DNA from: CAZLQR01 sp964404095
GTDB lineage: Bacteria > Patescibacteriota > Microgenomatia > UBA1406 > GWC2-37-13
Direction: 5' to 3'
DNA length: 47,851 nt
Assembly (NCBI GenBank): GCA_964404095.1
Contig: CAYOIN010000005.1
Span: 1-47,851 of the forward strand
A program made the position numbers and the translations under genes. This document shows positions 24,354 to 32,844 of the stretch, one piece after another. The notes below the pieces were generated by a model. That model saw nothing but the letters and a program-made list of their open reading frames with translations, was not told where the DNA came from and did not search any database. Each line of letters begins with the position of its first letter. Position 1 is the stretch's first letter.

Positions 24354-26039
24354 TTATCGATTGACGGCACTATCGGCGAGTTTTATTGCTGCTTTTTCTG
24401 CATCGACCGATGTCTTTGGGGTGATGAAGTGTTTTCCGAGCTTTGTAAAGGCATTTTTCCAAAACTTTGGAGAAGTCCAGCTTACCTTTGTTTGATTTGG
24501 ATCAAAGTCAAGTAAATGCCCGATGAGCTTCCATGCCATGTAGAACAGATACGTAAAATCATGCACGCTGCGGATGCTGAGAATTTTGCGAACAATATAT
24601 TGTGGCGTCATAAAGGCTGAATAGAGATCTTGCTCGAGCTCGTAAATATACTTTGCAGGAAACGGTGTTTTCATTACCGGCTGTCGCATATCGAAGGCTT
24701 CATAGTCGTCGGTGAGCAACCAACCCTTTTCTTTACACTCTTTATAGAGAGGTGTGCCAGGGTATGGAATTACAATGGTGGCCTGCATTGTCTCATAGTA
24801 CCCTTTTTTGAAAGCGTACTTTGCAATTGCAATGGTTCTTCTTGCATCCTTCAACGACTCCCACGGATACCCAAGCATGATGGTAACGTGAGGATCCATG
24901 CCATACTTCTTTGCAAGACGAGGCCCGTTAATTGCATCAACTTCCTTTGTTCCTTTATCGAGTTTATCGAGCGTTTTCTGATTACCGGACTCCATTCCGT
25001 AAAGAATGAATCGGAAACGTGCTTTTCCCATAAGCTTGTAGTACTCCTCATTCAGGGCATTAAATCGCATGTTGCATCCGTAACGGACCTTTTTGTTGTA
25101 CCCGCTCTCGATAAGAAGCTCACAAAATCGTTTCAATTTTGGTCCGATAAACATTGTTCCAGCATCATCAAATATTTCTTTGACATGGTACTTATCAACA
25201 ACATGTTTGACTTCAGCAAACAGTCGTTCCGGTGAGAAGCTTCGATAGGAACCGAGTGGATTGATGGTGTGATCCCAGACACAGAAGGTACATCGATTCC
25301 ACCAGCAATCTCTTCCTGAGTACATGTATGTTGCGGGCGTGTACTTGTAGTTTCCATTCGCATATGCGTACAGCTTCCATTTTGTGAGATCTCGGTCAAC
25401 AAACGGCAGATCGTCGAGATTGTGACGCAATGATGATGGACCACTGTTGAACACTGTGAGTTCTTTTGAAATTATTTTCTTTCCCACAGGTCGTGCAGTT
25501 ATCTTCGAATCACCTTTTCTCCAGTACACTCCTCCTTCAAGCTTCTCTTTCTTATAGATATGATTAAGAAGATTTACGATCACAAAGTCGTAGTCACCCC
25601 CGGTGATAGCATAATCAACAGGGCTGTTCTCAAATAGTTCGTGTGGGAGGTAGGTGACGTGGTCCCCTACCCATACCAACTTTGTTTTTGGAAAGCGCTT
25701 CTTAATCTCTCGTATTTGTTTCCAGTGCATTTTAACAATCGGCGACTTTGTCTCGACCATGAGAATGTCGACCTTATTCCGTTCAAGCTCATCAAGCCAC
25801 GCATCAAACTTTTTCTTCTCCGAAATTCCGTCCATCCAGAATACTTTATATCCATGATGTTGAAGATTTGATGCGGCGTATGCTGGCACCATTGGATAGA
25901 TATAGGTAGGTGCGTTGAAGTACTGAAACTGTCTATTTTGAGAAAGGAGAGCGACTCCTTTTGAGGACTCGATGGGAGGGTATCCGACCGCAACCCGTAC
26001 GACTGTGCCGTCGCGCTTCCTTACTTTTGCGTGCTTCAT
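24354..26039 (-). CDS. B12-binding-type radical SAM protein, cluster motif C-X4-C-X2-C
   Basis: 561 residues. The N-terminal ~150 residues look like a cobalamin-binding Rossmann domain (VAVGYPPIE, GYKVFWMDG, KLVWVGDH, DYAITGGDYDF) without the DxHxxG motif, as in class B radical SAM enzymes. The cluster motif reads GRDCWWNRCTFCVWDH: four residues, not three, separate the first two cysteines, confirmed in the DNA. Downstream are the GCNMRFNAL, FILYGMESG and TIMLGYPWE strands of the TIM barrel. A ~120-residue basic C-terminal tail follows. HpnJ- or methyltransferase-like chemistry on a lipid or glycan is possible; a specific reaction is not assigned. It ends the operon that contains a ferredoxin, which could supply electrons. 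Confidence 0.83.
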   Translation of the reverse strand: MKHAKVRKRDGTVVRVAVGYPPIESSKGVALLSQNRQFQYFNAPTYIYPMVPAYAASNLQHHGYKVFWMDGISEKKKFDAWLDELERNKVDILMVETKSPIVKMHWKQIREIKKRFPKTKLVWVGDHVTYLPHELFENSPVDYAITGGDYDFVIVNLLNHIYKKEKLEGGVYWRKGDSKITARPVGKKIISKELTVFNSGPSSLRHNLDDLPFVDRDLTKWKLYAYANGNYKYTPATYMYSGRDCWWNRCTFCVWDHTINPLGSYRSFSPERLFAEVKHVVDKYHVKEIFDDAGTMFIGPKLKRFCELLIESGYNKKVRYGCNMRFNALNEEYYKLMGKARFRFILYGMESGNQKTLDKLDKGTKEVDAINGPRLAKKYGMDPHVTIMLGYPWESLKDARRTIAIAKYAFKKGYYETMQATIVIPYPGTPLYKECKEKGWLLTDDYEAFDMRQPVMKTPFPAKYIYELEQDLYSAFMTPQYIVRKILSIRSVHDFTYLFYMAWKLIGHLLDFDPNQTKVSWTSPKFWKNAFTKLGKHFITPKTSVDAEKAAIKLADSAVNR

Positions 26040-26060
26040 GATCTCATACAGTATCCCAAG

Positions 26061-26882
26061 TTATGCTTTGAAAGTCAATTTTTTCTTTGCTGAAGAAAGG
26101 TATACCCACATATACACAACATAGGCACCGTAGGTCGCGAGTTGAGAAGCACTCATGCTCGGCGTGATCCCAAGCACTGCTTTGAGTACATCGTTGAAAC
26201 CATGCTGCGTGTGGGTAAGCAATGCAATGGTTACATCGTGTGTAACCGGAAGGAGACCTGCCTCGGTGAGCTCATGCACTCCCTGGGAAAGCAATCCCGC
26301 CGCAAATAACACGATAAGAACGGTGGTTGTACGAAGAGCTACGTACACCGGAATCCGTATCGTCGCAATCACCATGAGCGTTGCAATCACCAATCCAGTT
26401 GCTAACCCGAGCGCGAATCCACCGATGATCGCAACGGGGCTTTCGGAGAGAAAGGTGGTAGAAAGAAACAGGGCAATCTCGATCCCCTCTCGCAGAACCA
26501 GACTAAAGGCAAGAAAAAACAAACCATTCCGTTCTTGTGTGGAAAGGGCGGCATGCATCTGTTGAATGAGTCGTACACGTTGTCCTGCGAAGTGATTATG
26601 GAGGAAGAACACCGCGTAGGTTACGAAGATCGACGAGAAGATATAGAGTATGCCTTCGGTTACCGCCTCAACATTCCCGGTGTAGAGCCTTTGGACATTG
26701 ATGCCGATGAAGGATGCGCTGAAGATAACTGCGATACTTGTGACCGCTGCAAGCGTAGCTCCACTATACAGAACTTTGAGCTCTTCACGTTTCCCGAGCT
26801 TCGTGAGTATGCCGGCAAATGTTGCAACGATGAGAGACGCTTCAATCACTTCCCGCAGCGTAATGAGGAATGCGGGTATCAT
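26061..26882 (-). CDS. FTR1-family iron permease
   Basis: 273 residues with about seven membrane spans and the two hallmark iron-binding REXXE motifs, REVIE at 10-14 and REGIE at 131-135. FTR1/EfeU proteins import iron through the cytoplasmic membrane. No EfeO or EfeB partner, multicopper oxidase or cupredoxin is next to it. Its immediate upstream neighbour is a small ferredoxin 7 bases away, suggesting coexpression of iron supply and iron-sulfur protein. The following radical SAM gene also needs iron. Confidence 0.9.
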   Translation of the reverse strand: MIPAFLITLREVIEASLIVATFAGILTKLGKREELKVLYSGATLAAVTSIAVIFSASFIGINVQRLYTGNVEAVTEGILYIFSSIFVTYAVFFLHNHFAGQRVRLIQQMHAALSTQERNGLFFLAFSLVLREGIEIALFLSTTFLSESPVAIIGGFALGLATGLVIATLMVIATIRIPVYVALRTTTVLIVLFAAGLLSQGVHELTEAGLLPVTHDVTIALLTHTQHGFNDVLKAVLGITPSMSASQLATYGAYVVYMWVYLSSAKKKLTFKA

Positions 26883-26889
26883 AGCGGTA

Positions 26890-27132
26890 TTATTTTGGGT
26901 AGACTTTCTTTCCTTTAACGCTCACCTCAACAGCGAGTACGGGGCACGACTGTGCCGCGGCGATAATTTTTTCTAGTTTATCCCACTCACCGTTCTTGAT
27001 GATAGCGATATTGTCTTCGTCAAGGTCGAAGGTGCTCGGGGCATAGACAACGCAGGTTGCTGCGCCTATGCATTTCTCACGAATGACCGTTATTTCAATA
27101 TCCCCTTTTTTTACCTTGCTGACATTACTCAT
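26890..27132 (-). CDS. Small ferredoxin, probably [3Fe-4S] type
   Basis: 80 residues from ATG 27130-27132 (MSNVSKVKKG); this start overlaps the upstream glycosyltransferase by 8 bases, and the longer frame has no support. The binding motif is CIGAATC (C21 to C27) and then SCPVLAV (C63-Pro). Single-cluster ferredoxins with four cysteines have Cys at the fourth position of this motif; here it is Ala24, as in the [3Fe-4S] ferredoxins that serve bacterial P450s. It carries one electron at a time. Likely clients in this operon are the radical SAM protein or an iron-handling step; neither is proven. Confidence 0.87.
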   Translation of the reverse strand: MSNVSKVKKGDIEITVIREKCIGAATCVVYAPSTFDLDEDNIAIIKNGEWDKLEKIIAAAQSCPVLAVEVSVKGKKVYPK

Positions 27133-28168
27133 AGATTGACCGGGTTTTGTTCCTCCCCTTCTTAAATCCTCGAATAAATGCCGCCCCGTAGACAAGATGC
27201 ATACTGATCATTGCAATCAATGCCTTTAGTGCTACTGGGAGGCTTCGTGAATTAATGAAAGATTGTATAAGAAAAAGACAGGAAAGTAAACCGTAAAGCA
27301 TGAGAGGAATGGTAAATAGAATGACGCTTGGGATAGATCCCGACATCCATGCGAACAGTACCAGTACCGGGTAGAGCGAAAGATACATTACAAAGAGTGT
27401 TGGGATGACATAGCTGAGTTCTTGAGAGTTGTTATCTCCATGCGCAAAAAATGCGCCCCGGTGAAACCCATACTGATCATGCTGCGTTAGAAAAGAACGG
27501 AGTGATGGGCGGCGATGGTGGTGAACGAGCACAGCAGGATCATAGCGAATCGTTCCTTTCAGACGACTCACAATTTCGTTGCAGAGTTTACTATCTTCAC
27601 CGGGCCAGTAATCATTCTTAAATCCTCCCAACTTCAAAAAATCATGTCTGTGCATAATAAAATTCATCGAGGGAAAATCAAGCACATGTCGCGGATTTTT
27701 TTGAACAAATCGGTAGGTATACGCCCCCGATCCGATCCAAGATTGCAAAATTGCATCGAATGCACGCTCCCAGTCCGTCGCCAGCCCGGGTATTATTCCA
27801 GGTCCGCACACTGCTCGTGCACGCGTTTGACTCAGAATCTTTTTTGCAGCTGATAGCCAATGTCGGGCCGGGTACGCATCATCGTCAATAAAGGCGATGT
27901 ATGTTCCCCGTGCTGCCTTTACCCCTATATTTCTTTTCTCGGCCGGTCGCGTCACCGATCCGGTGGGAATGATTCGAAGCCATTGATAGGAGCGCAGCAA
28001 CGTCAGGTCATAGGTACTATGATCATTTGGGAGGACAATTACTTCGAATGAGCGCATGGTCTGCTCGTCATGAGCGGGGAGGTTTTCGAACAATAAGAAG
28101 TAGGAGAGTTGTCGGACCGGAATGATGACGCTGATGAACGGGCGTCGATTATTGGTTCTTCTTTGCAT
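27125..28168 (-). CDS. GT2 glycosyltransferase with C-terminal membrane spans
   Basis: 347 residues from ATG 28166-28168, overlapping the upstream gene by 20 bases; the open frame goes further but into that gene. RPFISVIIPVRQLSYFL, FEVIVLPND, SVTRPAEKRNIGVKAARGTYIAFIDDDAYP (acidic DDD) and WPGEDSKLCNEIV identify family 2. About three hydrophobic spans between 255 and 330 should anchor it, as in processive or lipid-linked-sugar enzymes. Substrate unknown. Confidence 0.86.
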   Translation of the reverse strand: MQRRTNNRRPFISVIIPVRQLSYFLLFENLPAHDEQTMRSFEVIVLPNDHSTYDLTLLRSYQWLRIIPTGSVTRPAEKRNIGVKAARGTYIAFIDDDAYPARHWLSAAKKILSQTRARAVCGPGIIPGLATDWERAFDAILQSWIGSGAYTYRFVQKNPRHVLDFPSMNFIMHRHDFLKLGGFKNDYWPGEDSKLCNEIVSRLKGTIRYDPAVLVHHHRRPSLRSFLTQHDQYGFHRGAFFAHGDNNSQELSYVIPTLFVMYLSLYPVLVLFAWMSGSIPSVILFTIPLMLYGLLSCLFLIQSFINSRSLPVALKALIAMISMHLVYGAAFIRGFKKGRNKTRSIYE

Positions 28169-28931
28169 TGTGTCTTCGTCGTGCCTTCTGTTGGTAATGA
28201 TGTTTAATATTTCGGCGATAAAAAATAGCGAGCGTGTCAATGAGAATTCCCTTGATTGCGCTTAAGGTTGCCGCAGAAGTTACCGGACCAAGATGGTAAT
28301 CCAGTTTGATCGGTGCTTCAAAAATCCGTCGATGCCCCATGGACTCTGCAGCAACGAGAATCTCAAGATCGCCTGCAAATTCTCGCTCAATAAGGACCGG
28401 TAAAATGCTTTCTAAAGTTTTTCTGCGAAACATTTTGATCCCTGCCTGTGTGTCTCTGATTTTAATATGGAAGAGTAGTTTCACAAGATAGTAATAGCCG
28501 TAGCTGAGCACTCTTCGTACCAGTGGATAGCGAACGTACGACGCGGGGTGACGCTTTGAGCCGACGATGATATCTGCTCGGTACCACTCCATGTGTTCGA
28601 TGAGCATGGAAATCCCATTGGGATCGATCTCCCGACCTGCATCGATAAACATGATGTAGTCCCCTTTTGCCTTTTTCATCCCAAGCCGAATAGCGTAGGC
28701 CTTACCCTGATTTTTTATGTATCCAAGCGTTTTGACATGCGCAATTTTTGATGCCTTGATTCGCGACAGAGATTTGTCTACGATACCATCAACCACAACA
28801 ATAATTTCGTAGGGATACCGTATCTGCTGTAGTGCCTTCGCAATCTGCTGAATATTTTTGACGATGGTACGCTCTTGTTTATATACCGGGATGATGAGAC
28901 TTAGGAAGTGGTGATTCTGTTTTGTTTCCAT
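28149..28931 (-). CDS. GT2, dolichol-phosphate mannosyltransferase (DPM1)-like
   Basis: 260 residues: FLSLIIPVYKQERTI, YEIIVVVDGIVDKS, KNQGKAYAIRLGMKKAKGDYIMFIDAG, VGSKRHPAS and DTQAGIKMFRR match DPM1-like polyprenyl-phosphate glycosyltransferases. The usual DAD motif is DAGREID, an altered metal-binding triplet. Such enzymes load a sugar onto a polyprenyl phosphate, the donor that GT-C enzymes require, so this may feed the TMTC-like and GT39-like proteins in the window. The C terminus is very basic. Its start overlaps the flippase gene by 31 bases. Confidence 0.83.
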   Translation of the reverse strand: METKQNHHFLSLIIPVYKQERTIVKNIQQIAKALQQIRYPYEIIVVVDGIVDKSLSRIKASKIAHVKTLGYIKNQGKAYAIRLGMKKAKGDYIMFIDAGREIDPNGISMLIEHMEWYRADIIVGSKRHPASYVRYPLVRRVLSYGYYYLVKLLFHIKIRDTQAGIKMFRRKTLESILPVLIEREFAGDLEILVAAESMGHRRIFEAPIKLDYHLGPVTSAATLSAIKGILIDTLAIFYRRNIKHHYQQKARRRHNAKKNQ

Positions 28932-30178
28932 CGCGCGTAATTATACTGAATAACCGCAGATAATTGAACGATGAAAATAAGTCCGGTCACCACCGTATTC
29001 GCGTACATGAAGCGAGGAAGAGAATGTCCAGCGATAACGAGTGCACCGATGTAAGGAATAACAGCAATGCTGATGATTAACGCATAGTTACTCCCCCGTG
29101 AAAGGAAATAGTTATTAAGAAAGGTGGTTCCTGCATACAGCGTACCAAACAGACTGGCCTGGCCGAGAAACGGTACTACTGGAGTGAAGGTAGAACTAAA
29201 TAACAGTGAAACAAGCACCTGACCTGCATAGGTATAGATTCCATAAACTACACCGCCTACAACCGTTAATCCGAGCAGGGAGATGAGAAGTAATCGATCA
29301 TGGTATGATTCATTTTTCTTGCTCGAGAAAAAAATATAACTCATCGTAAGTACCGGTCCAAGTCCATAGAGTACAATTTTTGCGAACAGCACCCAAGCAC
29401 TGTACATTCCTGCTTGAGAAGGGGTCATTACGCGCTTCGCCATGACAATATCGAAGTTACTGATGATCGTAATACTCACCAACGAACAAAGGGTAATGAT
29501 CACCTGTCGATTCTGGAGAACGTGACTGAGGCGTTTGGTATGAAGGAATGTGCCGGCTCTTACCTGGGTGAGCTTTGTGCGTAATAGCAACCTTGGAAGC
29601 AGCACCATCGTAGAGGACGAAACGGCAAGCGCGCCAACAATACTCATGAGCGCGGCTTCACCTCCGATCGGTATCAGGACACCGGTCACCTTGATCAGTA
29701 CAACTACAATACTCACCAGCGAAACCCACCCTAACAAATGCAGTCCCTGCAGCAACGAACTATAGAATGTTCCAACCGTTCCAATCATAATGAGTGGAAC
29801 AACCGCGATGCTCGATATGGTCGTGAGTTTTGTGACATATTGAATGAGTGGAAAAAGTGTGACCGCGAAAACAAACACGTACCACCATCGAGCGAGCTTC
29901 TTTCTGAACCACTGCTCAAGCGAAGCGGCGTAGGCCAACTGATTCTTTTTCTGGTGGCCGATCTTTTGAATGAGTACCATACTCATGACCGTCATCGGTA
30001 CCGAGAACATTGCTATGAACGAAAAAAGTGAGCTCACCTCACCGAATCCAGAGGGTCCGAGTTTTTTTGCAACAAGGAGACTGAACAGATAGTTCAGAGC
30101 ATTCACCACCAATGACGACGCGGTGAAGAGTACGCTTCCCTGAAAAAAAGAGTTCTTGAGAAGTCGTCGTAATATCAT
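28901..30178 (-). CDS. Wzx-like oligosaccharide flippase (MOP superfamily)
   Basis: 425 residues with 11-12 predicted membrane spans. The N terminus SFFQGSVLFTASSLVVNALNY followed by LLVAKKLGPSGFGEVSSLFS is the standard opening of polysaccharide flippases. It would move lipid-linked repeat units across the membrane. It is the first gene of the operon running down to the radical SAM gene and shares a bidirectional promoter region with lepA. The start codon lies 8 bases after a perfect TATAAT. Confidence 0.86.
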   Translation of the reverse strand: MILRRLLKNSFFQGSVLFTASSLVVNALNYLFSLLVAKKLGPSGFGEVSSLFSFIAMFSVPMTVMSMVLIQKIGHQKKNQLAYAASLEQWFRKKLARWWYVFVFAVTLFPLIQYVTKLTTISSIAVVPLIMIGTVGTFYSSLLQGLHLLGWVSLVSIVVVLIKVTGVLIPIGGEAALMSIVGALAVSSSTMVLLPRLLLRTKLTQVRAGTFLHTKRLSHVLQNRQVIITLCSLVSITIISNFDIVMAKRVMTPSQAGMYSAWVLFAKIVLYGLGPVLTMSYIFFSSKKNESYHDRLLLISLLGLTVVGGVVYGIYTYAGQVLVSLLFSSTFTPVVPFLGQASLFGTLYAGTTFLNNYFLSRGSNYALIISIAVIPYIGALVIAGHSLPRFMYANTVVTGLIFIVQLSAVIQYNYARWKQNRITTS

Positions 30179-30182
30179 TTCA

Positions 30183-30216
30183 TCTCATTATAGCAAGCTA
30201 ATAAACTATAATGAGA
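30183..30216. promoter_or_regulatory. Inverted-repeat bidirectional promoter between flippase and lepA
   Basis: Two 11-base arms, TCTCATTATAG at 30183-30193 and CTATAATGAGA at 30206-30216, are perfect reverse complements separated by 12 bases. Each arm carries a TATAAT: minus strand 30187-30192, 8 bases before the flippase ATG, and plus strand 30207-30212, 8 bases before the lepA ATG. Transcription starting the usual ~7 bases later would begin at or within two bases of each ATG. Confidence 0.6.
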
Positions 30217-30220
30217 GCTT

Positions 30221-31963
30221 ATGGATGCAATTCGTAACTTCGCCATCATCGCCCATATCGACCATGGAAAATCAACACTCGCCGACCGCTTATTGGAGAT
30301 TACGGGAGTGATTTCAAAGAACAACCATGAAGAACAGTTGCTTGACCGTAATCCCATTTCTCGTGAACGCGGGATAACGATCAAGCTTGCGCCTGTGTTG
30401 ATGAGCTACCGAATGGACGAGGCTCAGTACGAGCTGAATCTCATTGACACACCTGGACATGTAGATTTTTCATATGAAGTTGATCGAACGCTTTCATGTG
30501 TCGAGGGAGCAATTCTTCTAGTAGATGCGACGCAAGGTATCCAGGCGCAAACGATTTCAAATGCATATAAGGCGGTAGAAAAAAACCTTGTCATCATCCC
30601 GGTGATTAACAAGATCGACCTTCCCCATGCAAACGTCGAGAAGACGAAACAACAGCTTGTCGACTTCCTCGGATTCCGGACAGATGAGATGCATGAGATT
30701 TCTGCTAAAACAGGTGAAGGTGTTGAGCGTCTCCTCCACGATATTATTAAGCGAGTACCTCCACCGAGAGAGTATCGTTCCGATGAAGGCGCACAAAAAG
30801 AAGCTCTTATCTTCGATTCATACTACGATTCTCACCGAGGTGTTATTGCATTTGTCCGAGTGTTTAAGGGCGCGTTAAAAAAACACGATCGAGTAAAGCT
30901 CTTTGCTCAGAAGGAGGTATTTGATGTTGGTGAGGTTGGAATCTTTAATCCGGACCTCACGCAAACCGATTCATTGTCCGCGGGTGAAATCGGATACGTA
31001 GTTACGAGTCTGAAAGACATACACCAGGTACGAGTTGGAGACAGTGTTACGAATGATAAGGCAGATGCTACGATGCTAGCCGGGTACAAAAAAGTGAAGT
31101 CGATGGTCTTTGCATCAATCTTCCCGACCGATACCGCGGATTATCTTAACCTGAAGAAGGCGCTCGAAAAACTGTATCTCAACGACTCGTCTCTCGAGTT
31201 TACTCCGATCTATAGTCAGGCTCTCGGAGCGGGATTCAGGGTTGGATTTCTTGGTCTACTCCATGCCGACGTTGTCAGAGAACGACTTGAACGAGAGTAC
31301 GAACTTCATCTTGTGCTCACTCCACCACAGGTGGAGTATAAATACGAAGAAGGTACGTTTCATGAACCATATGTGAAAATATTCATGGTACTCCCGCCTG
31401 AGTATCAAGGAGTGGTGATGACACTCTGCCAAGAATACCGAGGTCAGTTTATAACCATGGACAATCGGAACCAGATAACGCTTACCTATGAGATGCCGCT
31501 TTCAGAGATGATTTCTGATTTCTTTGATCGATTGAAAAGTGTGAGTTCAGGGTATGCCTCACTCGACTGGGAGCTGGTTCGGTACGAACCGGTCAAGGCA
31601 GATAAGCTTTCGGTTCTGATTAATGGAGATCCGGTTGAAGAGTTCTCAGAAATCGTGGTCCAGGAGCGCGCACAGGAAAAGGCGATGGCGCTCGTGAAGC
31701 GATTACGGGATGTGATTCATCGCCAACAGTATGAGATAAAAATTCAGGGTCAGTTTAAGGGGAAGATTATTGCCTCAGAGCGTATTGCTCCGTTTCGGAA
31801 GGACGTCCTCATAAAAAACAGCAAGGTCATTGGTGCTGGTGATGTAGGGAGAAAACGAAAGCTTCTCGAAAAACAAAAGGAAGGAAAAAAAAGGATGAAG
31901 ATGATTGGGAAGGTCGAGATCCCGAAGGAAGCATTTCTCAAGCTCTTCAATAAAAAAGACTAG
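30221..31963 (+). CDS. lepA: Elongation factor 4 (LepA), GTPase
   Basis: 580 residues, slightly short of the usual ~600. G1 AHIDHGKST (11-19), G2 RERGITI, G3 DTPGHVDFSYEVDR and G4 NKIDLPHA are intact. The LepA-specific C-terminal domain is present, including GRKRKLLEKQKEGKKRM. It acts on stalled or mistranslocated ribosomes. It is the only plus-strand gene of the housekeeping block. Its TAG stop shares the CTAG tetramer with the stop of miaA on the other strand. No Shine-Dalgarno is visible, and the -10 placement predicts a leaderless mRNA. Confidence 0.97.
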   Translation: MDAIRNFAIIAHIDHGKSTLADRLLEITGVISKNNHEEQLLDRNPISRERGITIKLAPVLMSYRMDEAQYELNLIDTPGHVDFSYEVDRTLSCVEGAILLVDATQGIQAQTISNAYKAVEKNLVIIPVINKIDLPHANVEKTKQQLVDFLGFRTDEMHEISAKTGEGVERLLHDIIKRVPPPREYRSDEGAQKEALIFDSYYDSHRGVIAFVRVFKGALKKHDRVKLFAQKEVFDVGEVGIFNPDLTQTDSLSAGEIGYVVTSLKDIHQVRVGDSVTNDKADATMLAGYKKVKSMVFASIFPTDTADYLNLKKALEKLYLNDSSLEFTPIYSQALGAGFRVGFLGLLHADVVRERLEREYELHLVLTPPQVEYKYEEGTFHEPYVKIFMVLPPEYQGVVMTLCQEYRGQFITMDNRNQITLTYEMPLSEMISDFFDRLKSVSSGYASLDWELVRYEPVKADKLSVLINGDPVEEFSEIVVQERAQEKAMALVKRLRDVIHRQQYEIKIQGQFKGKIIASERIAPFRKDVLIKNSKVIGAGDVGRKRKLLEKQKEGKKRMKMIGKVEIPKEAFLKLFNKKD

Positions 31964-32844
31964 TCGACCGTTTCCCACTGGATTGATAAATTTCGCTTCA
32001 TGAATGTGAGTTGGCGCTTTGCGTACTGAACCTCCTTGGTAATCCACTGCGCTTTTGCTTCATCAAGCGAGATCTGACCCTCGATATGAGCGATCAGCTG
32101 TCCATAGCCGATAGCCTGGAGTCCAGGGTCTGTTTTTGTATACCCCATTCTGAGGAGAGCCCGCACCTCATCCAATGCGCCATCTGTAAGTCGCGCTTCT
32201 ACTCGCTCTGTAATTGCGGCAACAAGTGCTTCTCTTCCGCTATGTCGCAATCCGATAAATTGGTGCTCGGAATTCTTTGATCCGAATCGAGTATGATGTC
32301 CATGCTGCTCAGCGGTCAGGTTTGAATCTGTGGACTGTTGCAGGATCTCAATTCTTCGGATAAGTCTGCGTGGATTGTGCCAGTCACTGTTGTTCATCGT
32401 AATCTCGCGCTGCACCTGCTTCCCTCTGTGAAGAAGTATATGTTGCAGCTCCTCAATAGATTTGGTACTCAGCTCTGCTCGAAGCTCCTCGTTCGCAGGA
32501 ACCGATATCGACCGACCATACACCAACTGCTGAATGTAGAGGTAGGTACCTCCAACGATGATCGGTGTTTTCTTACGGTGGATGATATCCGCAATACAGG
32601 CTGAGGCCAATCGAACATACTCATATGATGAGAATGATTTGTCCGGCGTAACCACATCGACCATATGAAATGGCACACCGCTTGCTTTGAGCTCTTGTGT
32701 GTCTTTTCCCGTCACAATGTCGAGATGCGTATAGATGTGACGCGAGTCGGCGGCTACCAACTCTCCGTTCGTCTCCTGCGCATACCTGATCGCGCGCCTT
32801 GTTTTGCCGGTCGCAGTCTGACCGGTGATGACAATACGGTTCAC
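31960..32844 (-). CDS. miaA: tRNA dimethylallyltransferase, GTG start
   Basis: 294 residues from the GTG at 32842-32844 (GTGA overlap with folD). P-loop GQTATGKT (8-15), DSRHIYTHLDIVTGKD in place of the usual DSRQVYRGMDIGTAK, HMVDVV, PIIVGGTYLYI and AIGYGQL motifs are visible. MiaA adds an isopentenyl group to A37 of tRNAs that read UNN codons. The downstream end is convergent and overlapping with lepA. Confidence 0.95.
   Translation of the reverse strand: MNRIVITGQTATGKTRRAIRYAQETNGELVAADSRHIYTHLDIVTGKDTQELKASGVPFHMVDVVTPDKSFSSYEYVRLASACIADIIHRKKTPIIVGGTYLYIQQLVYGRSISVPANEELRAELSTKSIEELQHILLHRGKQVQREITMNNSDWHNPRRLIRRIEILQQSTDSNLTAEQHGHHTRFGSKNSEHQFIGLRHSGREALVAAITERVEARLTDGALDEVRALLRMGYTKTDPGLQAIGYGQLIAHIEGQISLDEAKAQWITKEVQYAKRQLTFMKRNLSIQWETVD

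Noticed and set aside
24630..25235. 201-codon plus-strand open frame antisense to the radical SAM gene
   Set aside because: Cysteine- and phenylalanine-rich composition with no domain, fully inside a well-supported gene. A shadow frame.
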